From positions 62,001 through 126,000 of the forward strand of contig NZ_NIZW01000004.1 of assembly GCF_002727185.1 (NCBI RefSeq): 64,000 nucleotides of DNA, in the 5' to 3' direction. The notes under the pieces were generated by a model that ran no database searches, was not told the DNA's origin, and worked only from the letters and a program-made list of their open reading frames with translations. Positions 16,513 to 25,731 of the stretch are shown in pieces; the first letter of the stretch is position 1; each line of letters starts with the position of its first letter. The translations under genes were made by a program, and so were the position numbers. Source of the stretch: Rhodopirellula bahusiensis. GTDB lineage: Bacteria > Planctomycetota > Planctomycetia > Pirellulales > Pirellulaceae.

Positions 16513-17669
16513 CGCGGGCTGTCGGGAGGCGACATGAGCGGCGGCTGGACGAGCAGTGGGAAACTTCGGCAGAACGATGGCCACGGACGGGACTCTCCGG
16601 AAACAAGCAGTCGCCACCTGACAACGTTGTTGGTTGCAGCAAAAGAGTGCATCACGTTTTCAGGTAGCTCGAATGACAATTGTTGCTCCCAGGGCCCGCG
16701 GGGGTCAACACGAACCGTCTTTTCCTTCAGCAATTCTTGCCGCAGTGCCACATGATGATCACTGCGAACGTCCGTGCCCTGGCGAAAAAACGACTCTTCT
16801 TCGCAAACCAGCTCAATTTTCAGCCATTTTAGCCGCATCTTGCCCATTTGCGAGACAAACAGCTCGTACTGCCCACCGGGCTGAAGCGGATGATCACTGA
16901 TCTCCACCACCGTCGCACCGACCCCGGCGACCTGGCGAACCTGCTTCAGAAACACTCGCAGCGACCACACGGCGACGCACGAGAAGGGCACCATCAGCAT
17001 GGCCAAAATTGGACGCGGCACGCCATACCACCAACCCGAGATCACCACTGCCAACAGCACCAAACACAGGCAATTCCACCCCAAAGCCAGCGCCGCCGAA
17101 CCAAAAACGCTCAATCGCCCGGTCGATATTGAGGCCAATCGAAAGCGAAGACGCTCGCCCGGACTCTCGTTCATCACCTGGCGGCGTGGGACGGTCGGCA
17201 ATTCCGGAAATTCTCGCGGGTCGAATTCCGGTTCCAACGATTGCGAAGACTCTTCCGCTCCCGAGTTACGGCCGGCCAGAGATCGAGTCTCATCGATCGC
17301 CCGTTTCCGGTTGGCAGAAATCCGTTCCTGGCTAAACCCAAGATGCAGCAAACGGTAGCCGAGCCCGATGACTCCTGATGCGACGGAGGCCACGGAAACA
17401 ACCGCAACCACCCAACGCCCCCATCTTCCACCACCTTGTGTCAGATTGGACTCGAGGACCCGACGAGCTTCTTCGGGAAGATCGATGCCAATGCGAGGCA
17501 TCATCACGGACGACACGATCACCAACGCCAGTACGAACACGCCGAGCAGGATCAGGCCAAGGTAGAACGCGAGTTCACCGAGAACGCCACGCATGGCCCC
17601 GGTCCGTGAACGGCGTCCCCGTTTTTTACTCCAGGGACGCAGAAGCGTTCTCGACCAGGATCGTCTCAC
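16509..17669 (-). CDS. Membrane protein with beta-rich C-terminal domain
   Basis: The 386-residue protein has a very basic start, a pair of membrane segments (about residues 30-52 and 85-105), a hydrophilic loop, another pair (about 190-215 and 222-245) and a C-terminal soluble domain. The end contains 'VRWRLLVSG' and 'FCRSFPLLVQPP', the pattern of arrestin-like beta sandwiches. The start is a GTG at 17667-17669; an ATG 25 codons later is possible, but the basic N-terminus looks coding. It is followed by the GTG-coupled gene, which carries a similar beta-rich segment. The exact family is unknown. Confidence 0.7.
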   Translation of the reverse strand: MRRSWSRTLLRPWSKKRGRRSRTGAMRGVLGELAFYLGLILLGVFVLALVIVSSVMMPRIGIDLPEEARRVLESNLTQGGGRWGRWVVAVVSVASVASGVIGLGYRLLHLGFSQERISANRKRAIDETRSLAGRNSGAEESSQSLEPEFDPREFPELPTVPRRQVMNESPGERLRFRLASISTGRLSVFGSAALALGWNCLCLVLLAVVISGWWYGVPRPILAMLMVPFSCVAVWSLRVFLKQVRQVAGVGATVVEISDHPLQPGGQYELFVSQMGKMRLKWLKIELVCEEESFFRQGTDVRSDHHVALRQELLKEKTVRVDPRGPWEQQLSFELPENVMHSFAATNNVVRWRLLVSGESRPWPSFCRSFPLLVQPPLMSPPDSPR

Positions 17670-17687
17670 AAAGGACTACCGTAGCAA

Positions 17688-17966
17688 TCAGTTGGCGGTC
17701 GAAACGGCCTGTCGGCCTGGGCGATAGAACCCAAGTTGCTCGAGAGCGTCATAGACTTCTTCAAGAGTCTTTTCGCCGAAGTTGCTGATTTTCAGCAAAC
17801 GTCGAGGCGTCGCGTTGAGCAGGTCACGGACGGTCAAAATGCCGGTCTCTTCCAAGCAGTTCGTTGTCCGAACGGTCAAACCCATTTCCGCGATGCTCAG
17901 ATCGAGACGTTCACGGCGCAGTCGGGCTTCTTCCTCAGCCTTACTCAATGGAATGCGGGTCTTCAT
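17688..17966 (-). CDS. Stand-alone RNA polymerase alpha C-terminal domain protein
   Basis: The 92-residue protein is an alpha-CTD with almost nothing else. A charged N-terminal helix ('SKAEEEARLRRERLDLSI') leads to 'RTTNCLEETGILTVRDLLN' and 'LLKISNFGEKTLEEVYDALE', matching the 'N.L..agI.tv.dLl' and 'L....G.ksl.Ei...L' of RpoA CTDs, which contact DNA and activators. No N-terminal assembly domain is present, so it cannot join the core as an alpha subunit. The ATG at 17966 is preferred to one 52 codons upstream, where the reading overlaps lipoate-ligase sequence and shows no conservation. It may compete with or assist the normal alpha-CTD, or bind DNA alone. Confidence 0.85.
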   Translation of the reverse strand: MKTRIPLSKAEEEARLRRERLDLSIAEMGLTVRTTNCLEETGILTVRDLLNATPRRLLKISNFGEKTLEEVYDALEQLGFYRPGRQAVSTAN

Positions 17967-18103
17967 GAGAATCCTTTCACGAAAGGGTGCAATGGCGACA
18001 AAATTGTGCAGATCGTCTTGTAAAGATAACCAATTCGTACGCCCTGACAATGCCAACGTCCGGCAATCTTGGACACTCTTTCCACGGTGGGCAGTCGCCC
18101 GGA

Positions 18104-18877
18104 TCACCGCCGAACGTGCCATTCCGTTGTGCCATAACGCGTTCTTAACAATCCGTCCGCGACTTCTTCGATGGACCGAACCACCAACGAATCAGGCGCG
18201 GACGACACGCCAAATTGCTCCGCCAAATCCGATTCCAGCTGGCTCGCATCGACGTCAATATTACCAACAAATTCGCGATGACTTCGGCGCTGGCGGTATT
18301 CCGGTTGCCTGGGCGCGAAGTCCAAACATGACTCGATCAAATCCAGATCGGATCCGATCAAGATCGTCCCATGATAGAGCAGATGATGGCGAGCCACACG
18401 CAAGCTGTTTCCGGAGAACTTTCGGTTCTCAAACGTTAGATCACAAATGCCTTTTCGTTCCGCGGTCGGCAACTGCGTCTGGACCGCAGCGAGAACTCGC
18501 TGCATCACATAGTCATGAGCGACGTCGATCTTGCGGATCGATGTCTCATCAAGCAAACGCAGGACCACGCTATACATCCAACACCCCGGCCCGCCGACCA
18601 CCGAGGCTCCTCCCGTGCAACGGCGCAGCACTTCGATCCGACGTTCTTGGCACCACGGCCGGTTCACTTCGTCGTTGATCTTCGAGCTGCGTCCGAGCAC
18701 AACGGTCGGCTGATCGAACTGCCACATCCGCAACGATTCCGTGTCGATTGCTGTGGACTCGTCTTCGCCAACGACTTGGTCGGCCCACTGCAACATCGCT
18801 TCGTCACGAGCGAGCTGGCGTCGGGCAAGCGTCGACGCACTTTCGCTCGGCTCATTCTTAAAGTTCAACAACTGCAT
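18104..18877 (-). CDS. Lipoate-protein ligase A / lipoyltransferase family protein
   Basis: The 257-residue protein has the biotin/lipoate ligase fold: 'QPTVVLGRSSKI', 'LRRCTGGASVVGGPGCWMYS' (the RR.TGGG.V.H..G...YS motif, with Gly for the usual His) and 'KFSGNSLRVARHHLLYHGT' (K.SG.a....  HGt). The family attaches lipoic acid or transfers octanoyl groups to lipoyl domains, or loads other small acids. The changed residue in the first motif makes the exact reaction uncertain. Its start overlaps the permease stop by 20 bp, so the two are in one transcript, although the link in function is unclear. Confidence 0.85.
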   Translation of the reverse strand: MQLLNFKNEPSESASTLARRQLARDEAMLQWADQVVGEDESTAIDTESLRMWQFDQPTVVLGRSSKINDEVNRPWCQERRIEVLRRCTGGASVVGGPGCWMYSVVLRLLDETSIRKIDVAHDYVMQRVLAAVQTQLPTAERKGICDLTFENRKFSGNSLRVARHHLLYHGTILIGSDLDLIESCLDFAPRQPEYRQRRSHREFVGNIDVDASQLESDLAEQFGVSSAPDSLVVRSIEEVADGLLRTRYGTTEWHVRR

Positions 18878-21800
18878 TTTCGGCTCGCAACGACTCGATC
18901 AACGGCAGCGTCAACACTTTCCAAACGGCCACCAAACCGGCCAAGGTCCCAAACAACAAAATCGCAAGCAAGATCCCCAGTGGCTCCGCGATCGGCATGC
19001 TGGTCCCCGACAACCATGCGTACGGCAAGACAGCCAACATCGCCGTTACCGCTCCGCAGCCAATTCCAATCGCCAATAAGAACGTGTTCTCACCCAACAC
19101 CAAGGTTGCCAAACGCTGGCGAGTGAACCCGACCGCGCGCATGACGGCGAGTTCTCCGCGACGTTCCAAGACGCTTCGCAACTGAGCAACCGCCAAACCG
19201 ATCGTCCCCAACAACAAGCCCAACGCTCCCAAACTTTGGAACGTTCGCAAGTACGTGTTCTGAACCGCCAGCAAGCCTGCCAACACGCGGTCGGCTCGCT
19301 GCACGTCCATGCCCGCATCGACCAGCCGCGATTCCAACACCTCCGCTATCTCATCGACTTCGTTGTCGCGGGCCGTCTCGTCGTTCTTTGCATCATCCGA
19401 TGTGACGCCACTCTCCATCGCGAAGAGGAAGTACTGGTAGCCGGTTGAACTTGGGAACACATTTTCGAATGCCCGTTCACCCACAATCAACTTGCCTTGC
19501 AACACCGAGCCCGCCAACAGACCGACGACTCGGAAGTGAACATCGCCGCTGCCGTAGTCAAACGCTTTGACCTCATCGAGACCGCCACGCATTTGCAGGC
19601 TCCACATCGCCGTGTTTTGGTCGATCACAACGGGCACCGGATCTTCCAACGTGCCCGCTGCCGGAACGTTCAACAATTCCCAAGTCGCTTCGGATGTCTC
19701 GCCTTCCATGCTGGCCCAACCAAATCCGCCGAGCGAATCTTGAACTGATAATCCGATGACCGTCGGTCGCATGGCTTGGTAAAGATTGTTGCAACTCGCG
19801 TCATCGCCACCCTTCATTCGAAACGGAACAACTCGCACTTTGTCTTTCGACAACGTTTCCGCCTCTCGGCCAAGCAACTCTGCTCGCACATCCTCGGCAC
19901 GGAGGTCTTGATGCAGCGGTTGAGCCGTTTGCCCGATCAAGTCAAAGCCACCGGTTCCTTCCTCCGTCGGCGACAGACGAAACACGCTGATCGACAGAAT
20001 TAAAAACGCCGCCGTCGCTACCAATCCGATCGCAAGCGTGCTGCGAAGTGGACTACGACGAGCGTTGGCCATCGCCAACGAACTCAGCGAGCCACCACCC
20101 AACCCCGGAGTTCGCATCGCGTGCCCGGTTGCCGCTTGCTTGCCGCGTGAACCATTTGAATCTCTTCGCCGTCGGAGCGAACGATGCACCCAAATCAGGA
20201 TCGCAACCAGAGACAACATGCCTGCTCCGACAAAGCCGCCGGCGGCTTGCTGACCTCCGCCCAAAGCTCCCGCAATCGCCGCGATAACAGCCAAAAGCAA
20301 CAAGCCGATTGCAACCCACAGGGACGCCTTGCCGCTGCTTGGTTTCTTCGTCTTGTCGCCGCCGCTCAACGCATGGGACGAGTCCATCGTCCGTCCGCCA
20401 ACCAAAGCCGCGGGATTCAACCGCAACAAGAAACGCAACGTCCAGGCGGCGGTGAACATGCACACCAACCATCCCAAAATCCCACCCAAGGCGATCGACA
20501 TCGGCGTCGCATGAAATTGCAGAAACGGAACCGTGACCGCTCCGACCCACCACGACTTCAGCGCCCACAGAACCGCCCACGCGTAAGCCACTCCGCCCGC
20601 GATTCCGAGCAGTGTTCCAAACGCAGCGGTCACCGCGGTTTCACCCAATGCCAATTTCATCACTCGTCGCGGCGTGAACCCAACTGCCAACAAGGTTCCA
20701 AACTCACTGAGTCGTTGAAGGACACCCAATCGCAACAACAAAGCGATCAACATCATCGCGGCCAGAATCACAAAGAACGACAACGCCAGGAACAAACCAT
20801 CAAACGGAGTCGTTCCTTTGGATGCCGCCAACTGTTCCGCACGGATCGATCGCGGCGTCCATCCGAGCTCGCCTTGCACACCCCGTGTGGCCGCCAAAAT
20901 CTTCGCTCGCAAGCCAGGCATGTCTTTCGCCAAACTCGGGTCGATTCGCAATCCAGTCGTCTGTCCAAATCGACTTCCAAAAATCGTTTGACCGACATCC
21001 AGCGGAACGAACGCCTTCGGAGTCAACCGTTGCTCATTCCAATAGGCATCGTCCTCTCGCTCGATCTTGCGATCCAATTGGAACGGCAAGTCCCAATCGC
21101 CGATGGAGTCTTGATCGGTCACGCCGGGAACATCAGGCGTCAACGCAGGATCGTTGTACGGCGTGATCGGCTCGTCAAAGACCGCCTCCCGATTCCGTCG
21201 GTAAGGCTTGCTGGGGACGGTCACCGGCACAATCTGCGTCACCACCGCATCGAATGACCGTTCAATTTCGCGCCCGTTTTCAACTTCGGGTTCGTAGAAA
21301 AACACCCGGACTTGGTCGCCGACTTTGGCATCCAAACGATTCGCGGTCCAATCATTCAAAACGATCGGCGTCTCGCCTGAATTGGTCGCCGGCGGTTCTT
21401 GTAACGAGTAATCCAAAGACAACGTGGGACCGTCATCCAACGCCGTCAAAGTGCTGTAGGGGACCGAGTGCGATTGGTCGCTGACCACAACCTCACCCGT
21501 TCCCGGATCGACTTTCTCAATCGCATTGGCGAGGTACGTCATCACGGGCGTCACCGTGCCTTCGGGCAAGGCATCCATCACCGCTTTCACGGCATCGTTT
21601 TTGAGCAGCAGGTTTTCGCTGGTGAGCGAGACATAATCGACGATGGGCTCGCCGCCATCTTCGCCACCTCGCTGAATGTGTTGCAGGTTCCATCCCAATG
21701 TCTCCAACGACCAACTCACGTCATCCGCAGAAATTTCGCGAGTCGAGAAAATCGCATTCGCTTGTCCTTCGCGATCCAACACGTCGGCAATGACCGCTCG

Positions 21801-22496
21801 CGATGCGAACACGGTCTTGGGAGCGGCTTGATTCGGCGTCAACGAAAATCGTCCCAACCCCGAGTCGGGCACAATGGCAGCGACCTTCATGCGAGGCAAA
21901 CCTTCGCTCTGAATTTCTCGACGTCCAAGTGGGCTGTCGGCCGGCACCGCACCTTCAACCGGCAATCGCAATGTGACTTGGTCGCCGACGGCCACTTTCA
22001 ACTCGTCCGCTGCGGCTTGATTCAAGACCACGCTTTCTTCGCCTGGCATCGCTTCCGGCCGAATTCCGGTCACGTCCAAGTCCCAGAACTGATCGTCGAT
22101 CCCCAAGACCTGCACACCACCAATGCGTCGCTGCCGATCCGAACCATCCACATCCGCCTCGATGCTGCCTCCCGGAAACAGAATGACCGGCGTAGCGAAC
22201 GAATCACTCGCGGCAGTGCCCTGCGTTTGCTCCTGACCGATGGACTCGCCTTCAATGGACAACTCCGCCAACGGGAAAAAGGCTCCAGGCGAAACGATTG
22301 ATTCAATCTTCCCGAGTCGTTCGACCGTCAGCGCTTTCAAGCTGCCACGCATGGAATCGCCCACCAACAAGGCTCCCGTGATCACCGCGGTCGCCGTCGC
22401 CACCCCGAGCGCCACCGCGATCGTCACAGCTTGACGATGGCGAAGCGTCGAAAGGATCAACGAGACCAAAGTGACGGATCGAGCAGGGGATGCCAT
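18858..22496 (-). CDS. Giant FtsX/MacB-type ABC transporter permease
   Basis: The 1212-residue inner-membrane protein has an N-terminal membrane segment with 'LSTLRHRQAVTIAVALGVAT', a large soluble domain, a first FtsX domain (about 655-790, 'RLSEFGTLLAVGFTPRRVMK') and a second FtsX domain at the C-terminus ('RRGELAVMRAVGFTRQRLAT'). These are the substrate or mechanotransmission permeases of MacB-like export systems, which need a cytoplasmic ATPase. No ATPase or membrane-fusion gene is adjacent. The start MASPARSV is chosen over upstream in-frame starts, since it directly precedes the first membrane helix. The gene is divergent from a TolC-type gene, which may supply the outer-membrane channel. 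Confidence 0.88.
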   Translation of the reverse strand: MASPARSVTLVSLILSTLRHRQAVTIAVALGVATATAVITGALLVGDSMRGSLKALTVERLGKIESIVSPGAFFPLAELSIEGESIGQEQTQGTAASDSFATPVILFPGGSIEADVDGSDRQRRIGGVQVLGIDDQFWDLDVTGIRPEAMPGEESVVLNQAAADELKVAVGDQVTLRLPVEGAVPADSPLGRREIQSEGLPRMKVAAIVPDSGLGRFSLTPNQAAPKTVFASRAVIADVLDREGQANAIFSTREISADDVSWSLETLGWNLQHIQRGGEDGGEPIVDYVSLTSENLLLKNDAVKAVMDALPEGTVTPVMTYLANAIEKVDPGTGEVVVSDQSHSVPYSTLTALDDGPTLSLDYSLQEPPATNSGETPIVLNDWTANRLDAKVGDQVRVFFYEPEVENGREIERSFDAVVTQIVPVTVPSKPYRRNREAVFDEPITPYNDPALTPDVPGVTDQDSIGDWDLPFQLDRKIEREDDAYWNEQRLTPKAFVPLDVGQTIFGSRFGQTTGLRIDPSLAKDMPGLRAKILAATRGVQGELGWTPRSIRAEQLAASKGTTPFDGLFLALSFFVILAAMMLIALLLRLGVLQRLSEFGTLLAVGFTPRRVMKLALGETAVTAAFGTLLGIAGGVAYAWAVLWALKSWWVGAVTVPFLQFHATPMSIALGGILGWLVCMFTAAWTLRFLLRLNPAALVGGRTMDSSHALSGGDKTKKPSSGKASLWVAIGLLLLAVIAAIAGALGGGQQAAGGFVGAGMLSLVAILIWVHRSLRRRRDSNGSRGKQAATGHAMRTPGLGGGSLSSLAMANARRSPLRSTLAIGLVATAAFLILSISVFRLSPTEEGTGGFDLIGQTAQPLHQDLRAEDVRAELLGREAETLSKDKVRVVPFRMKGGDDASCNNLYQAMRPTVIGLSVQDSLGGFGWASMEGETSEATWELLNVPAAGTLEDPVPVVIDQNTAMWSLQMRGGLDEVKAFDYGSGDVHFRVVGLLAGSVLQGKLIVGERAFENVFPSSTGYQYFLFAMESGVTSDDAKNDETARDNEVDEIAEVLESRLVDAGMDVQRADRVLAGLLAVQNTYLRTFQSLGALGLLLGTIGLAVAQLRSVLERRGELAVMRAVGFTRQRLATLVLGENTFLLAIGIGCGAVTAMLAVLPYAWLSGTSMPIAEPLGILLAILLFGTLAGLVAVWKVLTLPLIESLRAENAVVEL

Positions 22497-22653
22497 TGGT
22501 TTCCGGGGGTCGGGGGGTGTCAACGGTCGTGACGGATGAACACGCGTCGCGGTCCAAAGTGCCAGGCGGATTCGCTTTGTGACGATAACACGGTGGAGTT
22601 CGATTCCGAGTGCCTCCACCAAGTTTGTAGGTTTCCCAACCGTCTGTCCACGT
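22497..22653. promoter_or_regulatory. Divergent intergenic region of the permease and TolC-type genes
   Basis: The 157-bp spacer must hold both promoters if the chosen starts are right. I see no convincing -35/-10 pair or operator. Confidence 0.4.
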
Positions 22654-24654
22654 ATGCGATTACAAAGCTGTCGTTCGCCGCTCCGCGCCGGCCATCGCAA
22701 AAGCGATGGCTGGCGTCGCGTGTTGCCACGATTGGGACTGGCACTCTTACTCGCATGCACTTTGGTGGGTTGCCGATCGCGTCATCCGTCTCCCGCTCAC
22801 GTTCTAGCAAAGTCTGCACAGCCCGCTGATTCTGACCAAAGAACGAACCTCGCGTCCGCGGTCCAACTTGGAATTCCGTCTGCATCCACCGAGCACTCGG
22901 GTTGGGGTGAACACTCTTTCAATGACTGCGTCGTCCAAAACCCCACCAACTTTGGTGATCCGTTTGGTGGGAAACAGGACACGCGACGACTGATCGAATT
23001 GGTCTCAACCAAACCAAACAACAATGCGAACGGTTCTGCCACGCCGGCGTCTTCGTCGGTCACGATGTTCCCCGATGCAGTATCCCGCGGAAACGAATCA
23101 GCAACGGAGTTTTGGGATCTGACCGAAGCCGAGATGATCACGTTGGCGTTGCAGAACAGCGACGTCATTCGATCGCTCGGCGTGCGAGTCCTTGAGTCAC
23201 CGGGTTCGGTCACGACCGCTTACGATCCCGCCATCCAAGCGTCTGATCCGATGTTTGGCCCGCAAGCTGCCTTGGCGGAATTCGACAGTCAGCTCAGCGC
23301 TTCGCTGACCTCTCAAAACAACGACCGCGTCTTCAACAACGCCACGCTGGGAGGACAAGTCCAAGAGCTGGTCCAGGACTACGCCCAATTTCAATCCGGT
23401 TGGACGAAACGAACCACATGGGGCACGCAGTGGGACCTGCAATCGCTTCATTTGTACGACAGCAACAACCGAGCAGGCAACTCGTTCCCGAGCTACTGGG
23501 AAACCCAATTGGAACTGGGAGTTCGGCAACCATTGCTGCAAGGTGCCGGACGTTCATTCAATCTCATCGCGGGCCCCAACGCACGACCGGGACTGAATTT
23601 TTCAAACGGAATCTGGATCGCTCGGATCAACTCGCAAATCAGTCAGGCCGACTTCGAAATCCAGCTTCGCGACTACTTCCTCGAACTGTACACCGCTTAT
23701 TGGCAGCTTCAGCGACTCTATCACTCCTACGCAAGCATTCGTCAAGCACGTGATGTCTCGTATGAGATTTGGCAAACGGTGCGTTCAAAGAAAGAGTCGG
23801 GATTGATGGGCGGCGAAGCCTACAAGGAAGCTCAGACGCGGGCTCAGTACTATCGCTATCAACGCGAAGCCGACCTTGCTCTGGGCGGCAGTTCAGGTGA
23901 CACCGGAATTCGCAACGCCGAAAGAACCCTCCGGCGAATGATCGGCCTCCCCATCTCCGATGGCAAATTGCTTCGGCCGGCTGACCAATTCACCGCTGCC
24001 CCGTTTGAATTTGCAATCGACGACAGTGTTGCTAGCGGGTTCCAGCACCGAACGGAACTCCGTCGCCAACGTCTGCAAGTTCAACAGCACAATCTGCGAC
24101 TCGTCGCGGCGAAGAACTTTCTGCTCCCGCGATTGGACATGATCGGCCGAACCCGCGTCCGAGGATTCGGAGACGACTTGACTGGCGAAGGACCACGGTT
24201 CGCCAGCGCCGCCGACGACTTGTTCTCATTCGATCACACCGAATGGGAATTTGGTGTCGAAATGGGAGTCGCCCCACTGCGTCGACAAGCCAAAGCTGCC
24301 GTGCGGAATGCCAAACTGCAACTGCACCGAGAACGATCGATCTTGGAAGAGCAACAGCGCGCCGTGACCTACGAGATTCACGACGCAATCTCCAACAGTC
24401 AGTCGAGCTACGCCGCTTTGCAGAACTCACTCGCTCGCGTCGCGGCAGGAGAAGATCGCCTGGCTTCCTCGCGAGCCCTTTATGACGCGGGCAAGATCCA
24501 ATTGGAATTCTTGATCGACGCTTCCGAGGAGCTGTTGCAATCCGAGCGTCAATTGCATGTTGACCAAACCAACTACAGCCTCTCGTTGGTCCGAATCAGC
24601 CGAGCAATGGGCACCTTGCTGACCGACGTCGGCGTCCACTCCTACCGCCGCTAA
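22654..24654 (+). CDS. TolC-family outer-membrane efflux lipoprotein
   Basis: The 666-residue protein has a lipoprotein signal with lipobox 'LLACTLVGC' and two outer-membrane efflux (OEP) repeats forming the alpha-barrel: 'LELGVRQPLLQGAGRSFN', 'LELYTAYWQLQRLYHSYASI', and later 'RAVTYEIHDAISNSQSSYAA' and 'LEFLIDASEELLQSERQL'. Such proteins form the trimeric outer-membrane exit duct of tripartite transporters. The N-terminal 100 residues are a Ser/Thr/Asn-rich extension. The start at 22654 is the first ATG that leads straight to the basic signal; the frame is open for 25 more codons upstream. It is divergent from the FtsX-type permease and likely works with it. Confidence 0.9.
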   Translation: MRLQSCRSPLRAGHRKSDGWRRVLPRLGLALLLACTLVGCRSRHPSPAHVLAKSAQPADSDQRTNLASAVQLGIPSASTEHSGWGEHSFNDCVVQNPTNFGDPFGGKQDTRRLIELVSTKPNNNANGSATPASSSVTMFPDAVSRGNESATEFWDLTEAEMITLALQNSDVIRSLGVRVLESPGSVTTAYDPAIQASDPMFGPQAALAEFDSQLSASLTSQNNDRVFNNATLGGQVQELVQDYAQFQSGWTKRTTWGTQWDLQSLHLYDSNNRAGNSFPSYWETQLELGVRQPLLQGAGRSFNLIAGPNARPGLNFSNGIWIARINSQISQADFEIQLRDYFLELYTAYWQLQRLYHSYASIRQARDVSYEIWQTVRSKKESGLMGGEAYKEAQTRAQYYRYQREADLALGGSSGDTGIRNAERTLRRMIGLPISDGKLLRPADQFTAAPFEFAIDDSVASGFQHRTELRRQRLQVQQHNLRLVAAKNFLLPRLDMIGRTRVRGFGDDLTGEGPRFASAADDLFSFDHTEWEFGVEMGVAPLRRQAKAAVRNAKLQLHRERSILEEQQRAVTYEIHDAISNSQSSYAALQNSLARVAAGEDRLASSRALYDAGKIQLEFLIDASEELLQSERQLHVDQTNYSLSLVRISRAMGTLLTDVGVHSYRR

Positions 24655-24676
24655 GATCGGTCTAGGGGTTCCGTAC

Positions 24677-24696
24677 GATGGCCTTCCAAGGCCGTC
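24677..24696. repeat. Hairpin downstream of the TolC-type gene
   Basis: A 9-bp stem with one G-T pair (GATGGCCTT with AAGGCCGTC) begins 22 bp after the TolC-type stop. No T run follows, so a terminator role is uncertain. Confidence 0.5.
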
Positions 24697-24748
24697 GAAA
24701 TATAGCCCGACACGTCAGCGAGGCATTCCCCAGATTCCCGCCACGCAA

Positions 24749-24837
24749 GTTTTGAAGTTGCGCTTTTACATTCGGTTTTGTTGGCCAACGGCCAACATCA
24801 ACCCAAACGTTTTGAATTGAATTTGGCCGTTGGCCAT
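24749..24837 (+). repeat. Intergenic repeat, GTTTTGAAGTTG-TTGGCCAACGGCCAA family, copy A
   Basis: It starts with GTTTTGAAGTTG and contains TTGGCCAACGGCCAA (24781-24795) and its reverse complement TTGGCCGTTGGCCA (24823-24836), so it can form a long hairpin or two short ones. Related copies are at 36940-37022 (same strand) and 37072-37119 (opposite strand). Confidence 0.8.
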
Positions 24838-24882
24838 TAGAAGAAAAACCCAACCTCAAAACTCACGCGGCGGTTTTCCAGG

Positions 24883-25662
24883 TCAGCGTGCCGTCCAACC
24901 GCCATCCACGGTCAGCATACTGCCGGTCATGTAGCTCGACGCATCGCTGGCCAGGAAAATCGCCGCCCCTTGGATCTCTTGCAGCTGCGCCCAACGTTCC
25001 AGCGCGGTCGCTCCGACGATGAACCGTTTCGCTTCCTCCGTGTCCGCGATGGGAACGTTCATGGGAGTCAGAAACGGTCCCGGACAAATCGCGTTCACGG
25101 TGACGCTGTGCGGTGCCAGTTCCAAGCCCAACGCGCGAGTCATCTGCACGACGGCACCTTTGCTGGATGCATAAGGCGTTCGATTTGCCAAGCCAACCAA
25201 TCCAAGCGTGCTGGCGAGGTTGATGATTCGGCCGGCTCCGTTGGACTTCATCACTTTGCTGGCGTGTTTACAGCACAACCACATGCCTTCCACATTCGTG
25301 GTTTGAACTTGCCGGAATTGCTCCAACGTCAACTCGTCGATCGAGCCACGCACATTGATTCCTGCGCTGTTGATCAATACGTCCAACCGAGAAAACTGGT
25401 CGACGCATTGCTGCACCATCTCAGCAACATCGCTTTCGACGGTCACGTCCGCCCCGATGCCGATTGCTTGAACCGGGTATTCGTCAGCAATCTTCTTTGC
25501 CGCCTCGGACGCTTCTTGTTCATTGCGACTGACCAGACAAACGTTGGCTCCCGCGGATGCGAGCCCCGCCGCCATCGCTTCGCCCAAGCCCTTGGAACCT
25601 CCCGTGATGAGCGCGGTTCGTCCGGTCAAATCAAAGAGCTTCACACCGGGCCATCGAGTCAT
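24883..25662 (-). CDS. Short-chain dehydrogenase/reductase (SDR)
   Basis: The 259-residue protein is a classical SDR: Rossmann 'TGGSKGLGEAMAAGL', 'NSAGINVRGSI', a catalytic Ser in 'NLASTLGLVG', 'YASSKGAVVQM' (Tyr/Lys of the catalytic tetrad) and 'GPFLTPMN'. It oxidises or reduces an alcohol/ketone with NAD(P). The sequence is like gluconate 5-dehydrogenase/3-oxoacyl reductase relatives, but the substrate cannot be set. The ATG at 25662 is preferred to a TTG four codons earlier. It is monocistronic with a repeat just after its stop. Confidence 0.93.
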   Translation of the reverse strand: MTRWPGVKLFDLTGRTALITGGSKGLGEAMAAGLASAGANVCLVSRNEQEASEAAKKIADEYPVQAIGIGADVTVESDVAEMVQQCVDQFSRLDVLINSAGINVRGSIDELTLEQFRQVQTTNVEGMWLCCKHASKVMKSNGAGRIINLASTLGLVGLANRTPYASSKGAVVQMTRALGLELAPHSVTVNAICPGPFLTPMNVPIADTEEAKRFIVGATALERWAQLQEIQGAAIFLASDASSYMTGSMLTVDGGWTAR

Positions 25663-25731
25663 GTTGGTTACCAAAGAGAGAAGTTGGGTAGAGAGCCGGA
25701 CCAGTCATCCGCTCGATCGCAACTGGCGGCC

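Noticed and set aside
16015-16617. Longer start for the GTG-coupled gene
   Set aside because: The extra residues lie over the coding end of the upstream gene, which keeps its own conserved pattern there.
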